DNA from: Roseiflexus castenholzii DSM 13941
GTDB lineage: Bacteria > Chloroflexota > Chloroflexia > Chloroflexales > Roseiflexaceae
Assembly (NCBI RefSeq): GCF_000017805.1
Contig: NC_009767.1
Coordinates: 1,550,001 to 1,614,000, forward strand
DNA: 64,000 bases
Reading direction: 5' to 3'
Part shown: positions 56,230 through 64,000 of the stretch, in pieces
Layout: the number at the start of each line of letters is the position of its first letter
How positions within the stretch are numbered: position 1 is the first letter of the stretch
Position numbers and translations under genes: made by a program
The notes under the pieces: generated by a model
Databases searched by the model: none
Told to the model about the DNA's origin: nothing
What the model saw: only the letters and a program-made list of their open reading frames with translations

Positions 56230-56273
56230 CAGAATGAGGCGGAGTGACGCGCTGCGGCAGAGACCATTGCACC

Positions 56274-56675
56274 TCAACCGCGCAGGTTGAGGCGCTCAGG
56301 ATCGGCGTTGATCATGAAGGTGGCAGTACGCTCGAAGTACTGGATCAGTGCAGGGCGCACATCCTCTGGAAAGCCCGCCTCGTCAATGGCGGCGCGCATG
56401 TGGGCGACCCACGCATCGCGTTCTGCCTGTCCGATCACGAAGGGCAGATGGCGCGCCCGCAGTCGCGGATGCCCACGCATCGCCGTATAGCGTGGAGGTC
56501 CGCCAAAGTATTGTGTGATGAACAGAAACTGATGGAGTTTGCCCGGTTCCAGATCTGCCGGGAACATCGGGCGCAGCAGGGGATCGCGCTCGATGCGGGC
56601 ATAGAAGGCATCGACCAGACGGCGGAATGGTTCATCGCCACCGGCGCGTTCGTAGATTGATTGTTCGGTGTTCAT
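56274..56675 (-). CDS. Truncated haemoglobin (group II-like)
   Basis: A 133-residue 2-on-2 globin. It starts SIYERAGGDEPFRRLVDAFY, has FPADLEPGKLHQFLFITQYFGGPPRYTAMRGHPRLRARH, in which His (PxLRARH) is the proximal ligand position (about residue 75), and the Trp in DAWVAHMRAAI. It binds O2 or NO and probably detoxifies or stores small ligands. The ATG overlaps the phosphodiesterase stop by 4 bp (ATGA), so the two are co-translated. Confidence 0.92.
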   Translation of the reverse strand: MNTEQSIYERAGGDEPFRRLVDAFYARIERDPLLRPMFPADLEPGKLHQFLFITQYFGGPPRYTAMRGHPRLRARHLPFVIGQAERDAWVAHMRAAIDEAGFPEDVRPALIQYFERTATFMINADPERLNLRG

Positions 56676-57460
56676 GGCGCTATGAAAATTTCTTCGATGA
56701 TCCGGCCTTCCCATGCGTCGTGAGGCGCAATGCCCAGGGCGCGCGCCAGGGTCGGCGCCGTGTCGAGCAGGCTGACCGGCGCCGTGATCCGGTGATTGCG
56801 CCGGATCGCAGGACCGGCGGCGATCCAGGGAATGGTCATATCTTCCGACATATCTGTGCCGTGTGTTCGGTCGTGTCCGCCGTGGTCTGCCTGAACGACG
56901 ATCGTCGCATCCGCCGGCATCGCATCGAGCACGCCGCCAAGCAAGCCGTCGACGCGTTGCAGTTGACTGAGATATTCCGACGACATCCAGCCAAAGGCGT
57001 GTCCTGCGGCATCAACCGAACCAAAGTAGAGAAAGACGAAATCGAACGCTGCGCTCTCTTCGCGCAGCAACCGCACCGCTTCGGCGCCGACCGCATCATC
57101 GTATGTGTGGTCGAGCGGCGGCTCGCGGTAGTAACTGTACCTCACCTGTTCCGGGCGACTCACGTCGCGCAATGGTTCCCAATTGTGGATGCAGGCGGTG
57201 CGTTTCCCGGCGGCGCGCGCCTGCTCGATCAGTCCAGGCAACGGACGCGCCATCGGCACGAACATATTAGTCGTAATCCCATGGCGTGCCGGGGGAACGC
57301 TGTGAAAGATCGACATATGGCAGGGCAGCGTCACCGAAGGCATCACACTCTGCGCATGCATCGTCGCCGATCCTGCCGCGCGCAGCGCAGCGAGGTGCGG
57401 GCATGAGACAGCGTCGAGCGCATCGGGGCGCGCGCCATCGATCATGAGGAGAATGACCAT
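56672..57460 (-). CDS. Alkaline-phosphatase-superfamily phosphodiesterase (NPP-like)
   Basis: A 262-residue hydrolase. Metal ligands appear as LLMIDGARPDAL (Asp), YFGSVDAAGHAFG (Asp, His) and VQADHGGHDRTHG (Asp, His, His); the nucleophile is the Thr in MPSVTLPCHMS (about residue 44). This is the nucleotide pyrophosphatase/phosphodiesterase layout. No signal peptide is seen, so it is probably cytoplasmic. GAGGA precedes the ATG; upstream codons are inside a repeat element. It is followed by the overlapping haemoglobin gene. Confidence 0.85.
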   Translation of the reverse strand: MVILLMIDGARPDALDAVSCPHLAALRAAGSATMHAQSVMPSVTLPCHMSIFHSVPPARHGITTNMFVPMARPLPGLIEQARAAGKRTACIHNWEPLRDVSRPEQVRYSYYREPPLDHTYDDAVGAEAVRLLREESAAFDFVFLYFGSVDAAGHAFGWMSSEYLSQLQRVDGLLGGVLDAMPADATIVVQADHGGHDRTHGTDMSEDMTIPWIAAGPAIRRNHRITAPVSLLDTAPTLARALGIAPHDAWEGRIIEEIFIAP

Positions 57461-57548
57461 CTTGCTTCCTCGAAAAAAGGGAAGAGCAAACGTATCGAGG
57501 TTGGAGCGTTGCCTTTTGGTTAAGCGCGCGGCTTCTACGCGCGCCTGT

Positions 57549-57705
57549 ATTATACCAATGACCTGTGACCATCCGGCATGGTCACCCCGAGCAGCGCGAG
57601 GGGTCGTGCGCGACCCGCTCCGATTCCTCGCTGCGTTTACCCTGAGCGAAGCGAAGGGCTCGGAATGCCACGCATGCGGCATCTTTAATCGTCATTGGTA
57701 TTATA
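57549..57705 (+). repeat. MITE-like element, copy G
   Basis: The best preserved full copy. It reads ATTATACCAATGACC at the left and GTCATTGGTATTATACC at the right, so the symmetric ends extend through TATA. Confidence 0.92.
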
Positions 57706-57753
57706 CCAGATAGCGCCGCACAATACTCGCAGCGCGTGATTTTCGGACAGGCG

Positions 57754-58815
57754 CTACGCTGCCGCCTGCACGCTCAGTTCGGCATACTGACGCAGCAGCG
57801 CGAGTGAGTCGGTCGCTGCCTCGTGAACCTGCACATCATCATCTTGCGTGGTTTGTTCAAGCGCTTCGATAACCTGTGGCAGTGCAGCGGGAGGTCCGAT
57901 GCGTCCCAGCGCGCGCGCTGCCGCCTCGCGCGCATAAGCGTCGCGGTCGCACAGCAACTGGCACAGACGCTGTACGACGGTCGGCTTGCCTGCGTGTTCC
58001 CCCAATTGCCCCAGCACAAGTGCCGCCGATGAGCGAAAGAAACTATCGTCGTGGACGAGATGACTCTCAATGTATGCCAGCGCATCACCGGTGATGATAC
58101 GCTCACGCAGCAGCCCGATTGTGCGCGCCGCTGCAAAGCGTGTCTCCGCATCGGAGTCGCGCAGCGCAACGTCTAGCAAACGATGGGTCAGTGTGGGTGG
58201 CGGGGTATCGACCATGACCCCCAGCAGACGCGCGGCATACGCGCGTGTCTGTGCCGCAGCGTCCGACAGCGCCTTCTCGATTAGCGTCAGATCGCCGCTC
58301 GTATATCGACCATTGCGCGACCGCAGACGGCGGAGTGCTTCGATACGATCCTGACCGTTTAGTTCGCGCAACAGATCACGGATCCACACAAACGACCAGG
58401 GGTATGCGTCCAATTCGCGCTCAATCGTGCTGCGCAGCCAGAAACCGCGCCGTGCATTGAGGTTTCGCAGCGCAATCGGGATCGTCTGCAACTCGATCAT
58501 CAGGCGCTCGACCGTGATGCAGAGATCGGTGCTGGCGCGCAGGTTGCGCTCGATATCGAGCGCCGTTGGATAGCGGGTGCGTATCATCCTGCTGACGAGA
58601 AGATTGGCGCCAGCATCGTGTGTGATCGTCGCCAGTGTAACGATAGCATCGACCGGATTATCATAGAGCGCATTCATGAACGGCGTCAGCGTGCGCAATG
58701 CCAGGTGCGGAACAACGCCAGGACTGCCTGCCAGTTGAACTTCCTGATGCGGATGACGCGCAAAAACCTCAAGGTAGTCGATGAGCTGTTGCCGCCAGAG
58801 ATGCTGGTCGAACAT
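57754..58815 (-). CDS. HEAT-repeat protein
   Basis: A 353-residue helical-repeat protein. The C-terminal 160 residues contain four to five HEAT-like repeats of about 30 residues with the PBS-lyase type core (AETRFAAARTIGLLRERI, FFRSSAALVLGQLGEHAG, AYAREAAARALGRIGP, VQVHEAATDSLALLRQ). The N-terminal half is also helical without a known motif. HEAT arrays bind proteins or act in phycobilin-lyase-like complexes, but here the partner is unknown. AGGTGATCT precedes the ATG. Confidence 0.75.
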   Translation of the reverse strand: MFDQHLWRQQLIDYLEVFARHPHQEVQLAGSPGVVPHLALRTLTPFMNALYDNPVDAIVTLATITHDAGANLLVSRMIRTRYPTALDIERNLRASTDLCITVERLMIELQTIPIALRNLNARRGFWLRSTIERELDAYPWSFVWIRDLLRELNGQDRIEALRRLRSRNGRYTSGDLTLIEKALSDAAAQTRAYAARLLGVMVDTPPPTLTHRLLDVALRDSDAETRFAAARTIGLLRERIITGDALAYIESHLVHDDSFFRSSAALVLGQLGEHAGKPTVVQRLCQLLCDRDAYAREAAARALGRIGPPAALPQVIEALEQTTQDDDVQVHEAATDSLALLRQYAELSVQAAA

Positions 58816-58882
58816 AGATCACCTGCTGGAAGGGGCGAGGATAGAGCGGCATGTACTACATAGATGCATAAGATTTTTCACC

Positions 58883-58891
58883 AGTATAGCA
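58883..58891 (-). promoter_or_regulatory. Extended -10 promoter of the HEAT-repeat gene
   Basis: TG-C-TATACT about 68 bp upstream of the start. Confidence 0.5.
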
Positions 58892-59287
58892 TGCGACTGC
58901 AAGATCGAAGCGCATCAGACTTACAAATTGGTTACAGAATCACATCGTTTTGATGTTCTTGCCCGTTTCCATAATCAGATACGTTGAGCATCAGGGCGGT
59001 GTTGCAACGATGAAGGAAGACGCCGTCCGCACGTGTCGATTGCTCTGGCAAGCCCATGTCTGCGCCGCGCGATTTGAGCGTCAGAATGGCCGATATCCCT
59101 CTTCTCCAGAAAGTGAGAAGGAGCGCGTGAGTTCGAACACACAAGGCGTCGGGATGCGGTAACCATTCCTTGCCCTGAACAATGCCACCTCGAAGAGGCG
59201 GTGGGATGCGACAACACCCCTCGCTCCTGAGAGGGGCGACGCTCGTGGTCGGATGTCGTTGTGAACGATGGGGCGTGATCTTCCCAC

Positions 59288-59310
59288 AAAAAAACGCGGC
59301 ATACGCCGCG
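59288..59310 (-). terminator. Terminator of the tRNA cluster
   Basis: On the minus strand CGCGGC-GTAT-GCCGCG followed by TTTTTTT, 14 bp after the tRNA-Phe CCA. A textbook intrinsic terminator. Confidence 0.92.
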
Positions 59311-59323
59311 CGGTTGTACGATA

Positions 59324-59399
59324 TGGTGCCAGGGACCGGGAACGATCCGGTGACCTCGTGTTTTTCAGACACGCGCTCTACCAACTGAGCTACCCTGGC
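59324..59399 (-). tRNA. tRNA-Phe(GAA)
   Basis: Acceptor GCCAGGG/CCCTGGC, encoded CCA, anticodon stem CGTGT/ACACG with loop CTGAAAA. Last of three tRNAs in the cluster. Confidence 0.95.
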
Positions 59400-59441
59400 G
59401 CGGGCAACGAGCGTTGAACGGTTCGCCGCCGTGTGCTGCCG

Positions 59442-59517
59442 TGGTGGGCGATGACGGACTCGAACCGCCGACAACCTCGGTGTAAGCGAGGTGCTCTACC
59501 GACTGAGCTAATCGCCC
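59442..59517 (-). tRNA. tRNA-Val(UAC)
   Basis: Acceptor GGGCGAT/ATCGCCC, encoded CCA, anticodon stem CCTCG/CGAGG with loop CTTACAC. Middle tRNA of the cluster; 1 bp separates it from tRNA-Leu. Confidence 0.95.
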
Positions 59518-59518
59518 G

Positions 59519-59607
59519 TGGTGCCGAGGAAGGGACTTGAACCCTTACGAACATTTCTGTTCACCAGGCCCTCAACCTGGCGCGTCTGCCAATTCCGCCA
59601 CCTCGGC
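59519..59607 (-). tRNA. tRNA-Leu(GAG)
   Basis: Class II tRNA with long variable arm (GAACAGAAATGTTC), acceptor GCCGAGG/CCTCGGC, encoded CCA, anticodon stem CCAGG/CCTGG with loop TTGAGGG. First tRNA of the cluster. A second leucine tRNA (UAG) is at 22991-23075. Confidence 0.95.
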
Positions 59608-59704
59608 TTGCGCATGGCATTATAGCCCTGTTCATAGCGATTGTCAACCATGTTTTGGTGCAAGGACCACACGTATGCACCGCCGCGCCCACCGGGTGTG
59701 CAGC

Positions 59705-60356
59705 GAAGACGCGAAGGTTTTTGTTTTCACCACCAAGACACAAAGGCACGAAGGTTTTTGTTTTCACCACGAAGACACGAAGGCACGAAGGTTTTTGTTT
59801 TCACCACGAAGACACAAAGGCACGAAGGTTTTTTTATTTTTAGTGTCTTGGTGTCTTGGTGTCTTAGTGGTGCAAGAGTTGCCAAGAAGACGCGAAGGTT
59901 TTTTGTTTTCACCACCAAGACACAAAGGCACGAAGGTTATTTTTAGTGTCTTTGTGTCTTGGTGTCTCCGTGGTGCAAGAGGTATTTACCACCAAGACAC
60001 AAAGGCGCGAAGGTTTTTGTTTTCACCACGAAGGCACGAAGACACGAAGGTTTTTTTAGTGTCTTGGTGTCTTGGTGTCTTCGTGGTGCAAGAGGTATTT
60101 ACCACCAAGACACAAAGGCGCGAAGGTTTTTGTTTTCACCACGAAGGCACGAAGACACGAAGGTTTTTTATTTTTAGTGTCTTGGTGTCTTAGTGGTGCA
60201 AGAGGTATTTACCACGAAGGCACGAAGACACGAAGGTTTTTTATTTTTAGTGTCTTGGTGTCTTAGTGGTGCAAGAGGTATTTACCACGAAGGCACGAAG
60301 ACACGAAGGCGCGAAGGTTATTTTTAGTGTCTTGGTGTCTTGGTGTCTTAGTGGTA
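59705..60356. repeat. Fold-back repeat cluster (ACCACxAAG family)
   Basis: Repeated stems ACCACCAAGACACAAAGGCACGAAG and near-complement GTGTCTTGGTGTCTTAGTGGT alternate, separated by T-rich TTTTTGTTTTC or TTATTTTTA loops. Each left-right pair can fold into an imperfect hairpin of about 20 bp. At least five such pairs are present, with decreasing exactness. It ends 12 bp before the GxxExxY gene stop. Confidence 0.85.
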
Positions 60357-60368
60357 GATCCCCTCTCT

Positions 60369-60761
60369 TCATAGAACTAATCGCTTGATGCCCTGCTTGA
60401 TCACCGGCACATTAAAATTGATCAGGAAGCCAAGGCGCTTGCCGGTCAACTTGAGCTGGGTCAAGAGTTGAGCCGTGAACACAGGATGCATGACCTCCAC
60501 CGCTTTCAATTCGCAGATGACTCCTTCCTCCACCAGCACATCGAGTCGCAAGCCTTCATCAAACGTGATGCCGTCGTAGACAATCGGCACCACCACTTGC
60601 CGGCGATAGGATAAACTCCGTTTGGCCAGTTCATGGCAAAAACAGACTTCGTAGACGTTTTCCAGCAAGCCGGGTCCAAGCGCACGATGAACGGCATACG
60701 CAGCGTCCACAATCGCCTTGGCGATGCGTTCTTCTTCGTCGGAAATGGGGGCGTGGTTCAT
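60369..60761 (-). CDS. GxxExxY protein (PD-(D/E)XK-like)
   Basis: A 130-residue protein of the GxxExxY family, named for GPGLLENVYE (about residues 29-38), here G-L-L-E-N-V-Y. The core also has VPIVYDGITFDEGLRLDVLV and GVICELKAVEV, which resembles the D-x-E-x-K nuclease core. The C-terminus GFLINFNVPVIKQGIKRLVL is family-typical. The biological function is not established. The gene is tightly enclosed by fold-back repeats on both sides and its strand-specific composition is lower in GC than the genome. Confidence 0.88.
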   Translation of the reverse strand: MNHAPISDEEERIAKAIVDAAYAVHRALGPGLLENVYEVCFCHELAKRSLSYRRQVVVPIVYDGITFDEGLRLDVLVEEGVICELKAVEVMHPVFTAQLLTQLKLTGKRLGFLINFNVPVIKQGIKRLVL

Positions 60762-60778
60762 TCCTTATTCCTTGCTTG

Positions 60779-60838
60779 TTTTACCACCAAGATACCAAGA
60801 CGCAAAGATTTTGGTGTCTTGGTGTCTTAGTGGTGAAA
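60779..60838. repeat. Single fold-back repeat upstream of the GxxExxY gene
   Basis: ACCACCAAGATACCAAGACGC pairs with GGTGTCTTGGTGTCTTAGTGGT across an AAAGATTT loop. It starts 18 bp past the GxxExxY start, so the gene is bracketed by members of one repeat family. Confidence 0.8.
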
Positions 60839-60873
60839 GAGTTAACATAATAACATGATAACATCACATGATA

Positions 60874-61353
60874 GCTACCACGAAGGCACGAAGACACGAA
60901 GGTTTAGTGTCTTGGTGTCTTGGTGGTGAGAGAGCTACCACGAAGGCACGAAGACACGCAGGTTTAGTGTCTTGGTGTCTTGGTGGTGAGAGAGCTACCA
61001 CGAAGGCACGAAGACACGCAGGTTTAGTGTCTTGGTGTCTTGGTGGTGAGAGAGCTACCACGAAGGCACGAAGACACGCAGGTTTAGTGTCTTGGTGTCT
61101 TGGTGGTGAGAGAGCTACCACGAAGGCACGAAGACACGCAGGTTTAGTGTCTTGGTGTCTTGGTGGTGAGAGAGCTACCACGAAGGCACGAAGACACGCA
61201 GGTTTAGTGTCTTGGTGTCTTGGTGGTGAGAGAGCTACCACGAAGGCACGAAGACACGCAGGTTTAGTGTCTTGGTGTCTTGGTGGTGAGAGAGCTACCA
61301 CGAAGGCACGAAGACACGCAGGTTTAGTGTCTTGGTGTCTTGGTGGTGAGAGA
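60874..61353. repeat. Array of eight 60-bp fold-back units
   Basis: Eight head-to-tail units of exactly 60 bp. Units 2-8 are identical; the first differs by one base (CGAAGG for CGCAGG). Each has ACCACGAAGGCACGAAGACAC and an imperfect complement GTGTCTTGGTGTCTTGGTGGT (18 of 21 pairs) around a GCAGGTTTA loop. No unique spacers are present. Confidence 0.95.
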
Positions 61354-61404
61354 GCTACCACTCTTCCAGATGCGCTTTTGTTCCTCACCCGGCATGAACC
61401 GCAC

Positions 61405-61410
61405 TATAAT
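61405..61410 (+). promoter_or_regulatory. -10 candidate before glgX
   Basis: A perfect TATAAT, about 70 bp upstream of the glgX ATG. No TTGACA-like box at 17 bp and no TG extension. Confidence 0.35.
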
Positions 61411-61481
61411 AGAACCCGGTATCCTCTGCCTCGTCACGCGCACCACGGCTGCTGCGCGCCATTGTGGTATCATACGGTATG

Positions 61482-63590
61482 CTCACCAGAGAATCGGCGT
61501 CCTGGTATCAACCTTCTGCCTGGGAGCGCAGCGAAGGCTCGCCTGTGTCCTTAGGTCCTACGTGGGTTCCGGCAGGTGAAGGGTATAATTTCGCCCTCTT
61601 CTCACGTCACGCCACCAGTGTCACCCTGCTGATCTATGGCGCGGACGATTTCGTGACGCCGATTTACCGCCATCATCTCGACCCGCGCCGCAACAAGACC
61701 CATCACGTCTGGCATTGCTGGGTTCCGGCCGCAGCCATTCCCGGCGGGCGCTACTACGCCTATCGTGTGGATGGTCCCCGCGCGCCGGAGGAAGGGCATC
61801 GCTTCGATTCGACGAAGATTGTGCTCGATCCATATGCGCCAGAGGTCTTCTTTCCGCCAGATTACAGCCGGGAAGCGGCGATGCGTCCGGGACCAAACGA
61901 TGGACGCGCGCCGCTTGGCGTGCTGCCGCGCCGCGAGCCGCGATACGACTGGGAAGGCGATGTGCGTCCACACCATACCCACGATCTGATCGTCTATGAA
62001 CTGCACGTGCGCGGTTTTACTGCGCGCGCCAATTCGGGCGTCGCACCAGAGGAGCGGGGGACGTTCATCGGGCTGATCCGCAAGATTCCGTACCTGCTGG
62101 AACTTGGGGTGACCGCCGTTGAACTTTTGCCGGTGCATCAGTTCGACCCTCAGGAAGGAAATTACTGGGGCTATATGACCCTCAATTTCTTTGCGCCCCA
62201 CAATGGCTACGCCGTTCATGATCCGCACCGTGAATTTCGTGATATGGTCAAGGCCATGCACGCGGCCGGCATCGAGGTCTGGCTCGATGTGGTCTACAAC
62301 CATACCAGCGAGGGGGACGAACGGGGTCCGGCATACTGTTATCGCTTGATTGATAATCGGGTCTATTACCTGCTCACGCCCGACCGTCGTCAGTATATCA
62401 ATGCGAGCGGGTGCGGCAATACGTTACGCTGCGCCGATCCCGCCGTGCGCACGCTGATCGTCGATAGTCTCACTACCTGGATACAGTCCATGCACGTCGA
62501 TGGGTTCCGTTTCGATCTGGCATCGATTCTGGCGCGCAACGAGGACGGGACGATCAATCACGAGGATCCGGCGCTCATTCACGAGATCAGTATGCTCGCC
62601 CAACGTCACGGGGTGCGTTTGATCGCCGAAGCGTGGGATATCAGCGCGTACCTTCTGGGACGCGCCTTCCCTGGCATGACGTGGCGCCAGTGGAATGGGA
62701 AGTTCCGCGATGATGTGCGCGCATTTGTCAAGGGTGATCCCGGCAAGATCGGCGATCTGATGTGTCGATTGTATGGCAGCGACGATCTGTTCCCCGATAC
62801 GCTGGCTGATGCGTACCGCCCGACGCAGAGCGTCAATTTCATCACGTCGCACGATGGGTTTTGCCTCTACGACCTGGTTTCCTACAATCGCAAGCACAAT
62901 CTGGCAAATGGTCATGAGAACACCGATGGCGCCGATCAGAACTTTAGCTGGAACTGCGGTTGGGAAGGGGACGAGCATGTGCCGCCGGAGGTGCTGGCGT
63001 TGCGGCGTCGGCAGGCGCGGAATCTCTTTACGTTGCTGATGCTGGCGAATGGTACGCCGATGTTCGTTGCCGGTGATGAGTTTCTGAATACGCAGCGCGG
63101 CAATAATAATCCGTACAATCAGGATAATGAGATTACCTGGCTCGACTGGGATTTGCTGGAGCGCAATCGTGATATGTTTCGTTTTGTCAAAACGCTGATT
63201 GCGTTCCGCAAAGCGCATCCCTCGATCCACCGCAGCCGCTTCTGGCGCGATGATGTTCACTGGTACGGCGTCAACGGTCCGCCCGACACATCGTACAACT
63301 CGCACGCCGTCGCCTACTGTCTGCGCGGCGTTTCGGTCGGTGACTGCGATCTCTATGTGATGATCAACGGTTACTGGAAGGACCTGGTCTTTGCCATTCA
63401 GGAACAGTCGCCGGGAGGATGGTGGCGCGTGATCGATACGGCGCGCCCCTCTCCCGACGATATTCGCGAACCGGGGCGGGAAGTTCAGGTGTGTCAACCG
63501 TACTACGTCGTCGGTGCGCGATCAGTTGTCGTGTTGCGCTCGCGCACGACGCAGGAAATGTTGCTGTCCCTCAGCGAACCTCGAATGTGA
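61482..63590 (+). CDS. glgX: Glycogen debranching enzyme / isoamylase-type
   Basis: A 702-residue GH13 enzyme hydrolysing alpha-1,6 branches of glycogen. An N-terminal CBM48-like domain (about 20-130) precedes the (beta/alpha)8 barrel, with the family regions DVVYNHT (I), GFRFDLAS (II, catalytic Asp), LIAEAWD (III, Glu) and FITSHDGF (IV). This is the isoamylase/GlgX arrangement. The ATG at 61482 is used; an in-frame GTG at 61464 has no better site. The 3' end overlaps the opposing gene remnant by 20 bp. It starts 120 bp after the 60-bp repeat array. Confidence 0.93.
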   Translation, partial: LTRESASWYQPSAWERSEGSPVSLGPTWVPAGEGYNFALFSRHATSVTLLIYGADDFVTPIYRHHLDPRRNKTHHVWHCWVPAAAIPGGRYYAYRVDGPRAPEEGHRFDSTKIVLDPYAPEVFFPPDYSREAAMRPGPNDGRAPLGVLPRREPRYDWEGDVRPHHTHDLIVYELHVRGFTARANSGVAPEERGTFIGLIRKIPYLLELGVTAVELLPVHQFDPQEGNYWGYMTLNFFAPHNGYAVHDPHREFRDMVKAMHAAGIEVWLDVVYNHTSEGDERGPAYCYRLIDNRVYYLLTPDRRQYINASGCGNTLRCADPAVRTLIVDSLTTWIQSMHVDGFRFDLASILARNEDGTINHEDPALIHEISMLAQRHGVRLIAEAWDISAYLLGRAFPGMTWRQWNGKFRDDVRAFVKGDPGKIGDLMCRLYGSDDLFPDTLADAYRPTQSVNFITSHDGFCLYDLVSYNRKHNLANGHENTDGADQNFSWNCGWEGDEHVPPEVLALRRRQARNLFTLLMLANGTPMFVAGDEFLNTQRGNNNPYNQDNEITWLDWDLLERNRDMFRFVKTLIAFRKAHPSIHRSRFWRDDVHWYGVNGPPDTSYNSHAVAYCLRGVSVGDCDLYVMINGYWKDLVFAIQEQSPGGWWRVIDTARPSPDDIREPGREVQVCQPYYVVGARSVVVLRSRTTQEMLLSLSEPRM

Positions 63591-64000
63591 CCGTCTTATC
63601 GAGTTTGTCGTTCGGGTAAATATCGACTCTGTACTGACCGGTGGTCCAGAAGCCGTTGTTGGTCAATGTGAAGTGCAACAATCCGCTCCCCATTGTGCCC
63701 GATGTCTCTACCAATGACGATTGACGATGCCGCATGCGTGTCATTCCGAGCGCAGCGACTTGTCATTCCGCGCGCAGCGAGGAATCTCAGCGGGTCGCGC
63801 ACGACCCCTCGCGCTGCTCGGGGTGACCATGCCGGATGTGCACAGGTCATTGGTATCGTTGATCCCCTCATTCGCCGACGCTCCCTCGACATTGACCGCT
63901 ATCCAGACTGCTTTGAGATTGGTGGTGTCCGGCGCGTTGCGCAGGTCCACGATTGCATAGAACGTGTCAGACGGTCCGTAGGAGGTCACTCGCGTGCTCC
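63571..64000 (-). pseudogene. Gene fragment split by repeat copy H, 5' end outside window
   Basis: Two pieces of one unknown protein are visible on the minus strand. The upstream piece reads ...DTFYAIVDLRNAPDTTNLK and NVEGASANEGIND; the downstream piece is GLLHFTLTNNGFWTTGQYRV followed by DIYPNDKLDKTVTFEVR and a stop. Together they resemble a small beta-sandwich domain of an exported protein. Copy H lies between them, adds in-frame stops and shifts the frame. No family is recognised. Confidence 0.7.
63709..63855 (-). repeat. MITE-like element, copy H, inside a gene
   Basis: TACCAATGACG to GTCATTGGTAT in inverted orientation. Its middle differs from other copies, with part of the gaagcgaag palindrome replaced by a CGCAGCGA segment. 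It separates the two halves of the right-edge gene. Confidence 0.9.

Larger units (their letters stand above)
58816..59323. other. Intergenic region before the tRNA cluster
   Basis: About 500 bp. It holds an extended -10 (TG-C-TATACT, 58883-58891) for the HEAT gene and the tRNA terminator at 59288-59310. No coding sequence is supported in between. Confidence 0.5.

Noticed and set aside
60874..61353. Regular 60-bp repeats suggesting a CRISPR array
   Set aside because: There are no unique spacers; the whole 60 bp is repeated, and each unit is a hairpin. No cas gene is nearby.
60864..61554. Long open frames on both strands with perfect 20-residue repeats
   Set aside because: They are products of a 60-bp repeat (a multiple of three) without stops. 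No ribosome site, and the sequence belongs to a non-coding fold-back family.

Overview
The window looks like chromosome of a filamentous anoxygenic phototroph of the Chloroflexota, most likely Roseiflexus. This is inferred from the high GC content, the dense housekeeping genes and gene types typical of that group, and the many intergenic repeats; it was not tested by a database search. About 46 protein genes, six tRNA genes and an unusually large load of non-coding repeats can be supported. Most genes are on the minus strand. Where a sigma-70-like promoter can be read it is usually TTGACA-N17-TAnnnT or an extended -10 (TGnTAnnnT).

Layout. 0-10.5 kb: a SURF1-family gene running off the left edge, clpC, a small AT-richer membrane protein, an AIM24-like protein, an HlyD-type adaptor coupled to hemH (ferrochelatase), and glmS. 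11-19.5 kb: a HEPN/MNT toxin-antitoxin pair, a PLP aminotransferase, an MGDG-synthase-like glycosyltransferase, groES-groEL under two CIRCE operators, glpX and a long-form nucleotidylyltransferase. 19.5-28.9 kb: an SH3b/NlpC-P60 cell-wall hydrolase, a glycerophosphodiesterase, a double SWIM-finger protein behind a possible attenuator or small RNA, tRNA-Leu(UAG), a phosphohexomutase, the (p)ppGpp enzyme Rel and an L,D-transpeptidase. 29-34 kb: a VapBC-like locus whose antitoxin gene is broken, an aldehyde dehydrogenase, a methyltransferase and argD. 34-42 kb: a Tat-exported 5'-nucleotidase with an LPXTG-like tail, tRNA-Asp and tRNA-Glu, a HAS-barrel-like protein, a three-gene operon of two HtrA-like proteases plus a LuxR-type regulator, and a CE7 esterase. 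42-50.5 kb: an orphan ABC ATPase, murE, a complete Fe3+/polyamine-type ABC importer (binding protein, two permeases, ATPase) and a CrtI-like oxidoreductase. 50.6-64 kb: a membrane STAS protein, a secreted beta-helix protein, icd, a CBS protein, a truncated haemoglobin coupled to a phosphodiesterase, a HEAT-repeat protein, a three-tRNA cluster (Leu-Val-Phe), a GxxExxY gene embedded in fold-back repeats, glgX, and a 3' gene fragment split by a repeat element.

The most distinctive signal is not a protein. Eight copies of a roughly 150-bp non-coding element with terminal inverted repeats (TACCAATGAC at both ends) and several internal hairpins lie across the window and behave like a MITE. One copy sits inside the antitoxin gene, one inside the gene at the right edge, one splits the ABC importer operon, and two flank a duplicated sliver of the rel 3' end. 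A second system, imperfect ACCACxAAG fold-back repeats, surrounds the GxxExxY gene and has amplified into an exact 8 x 60-bp array. Smaller points of interest are a Shine-Dalgarno-masking hairpin, a palindrome joining two divergent -35 boxes, a probably leaderless ABC ATPase mRNA, and heptamer repeats that supply the last codons of that ATPase.
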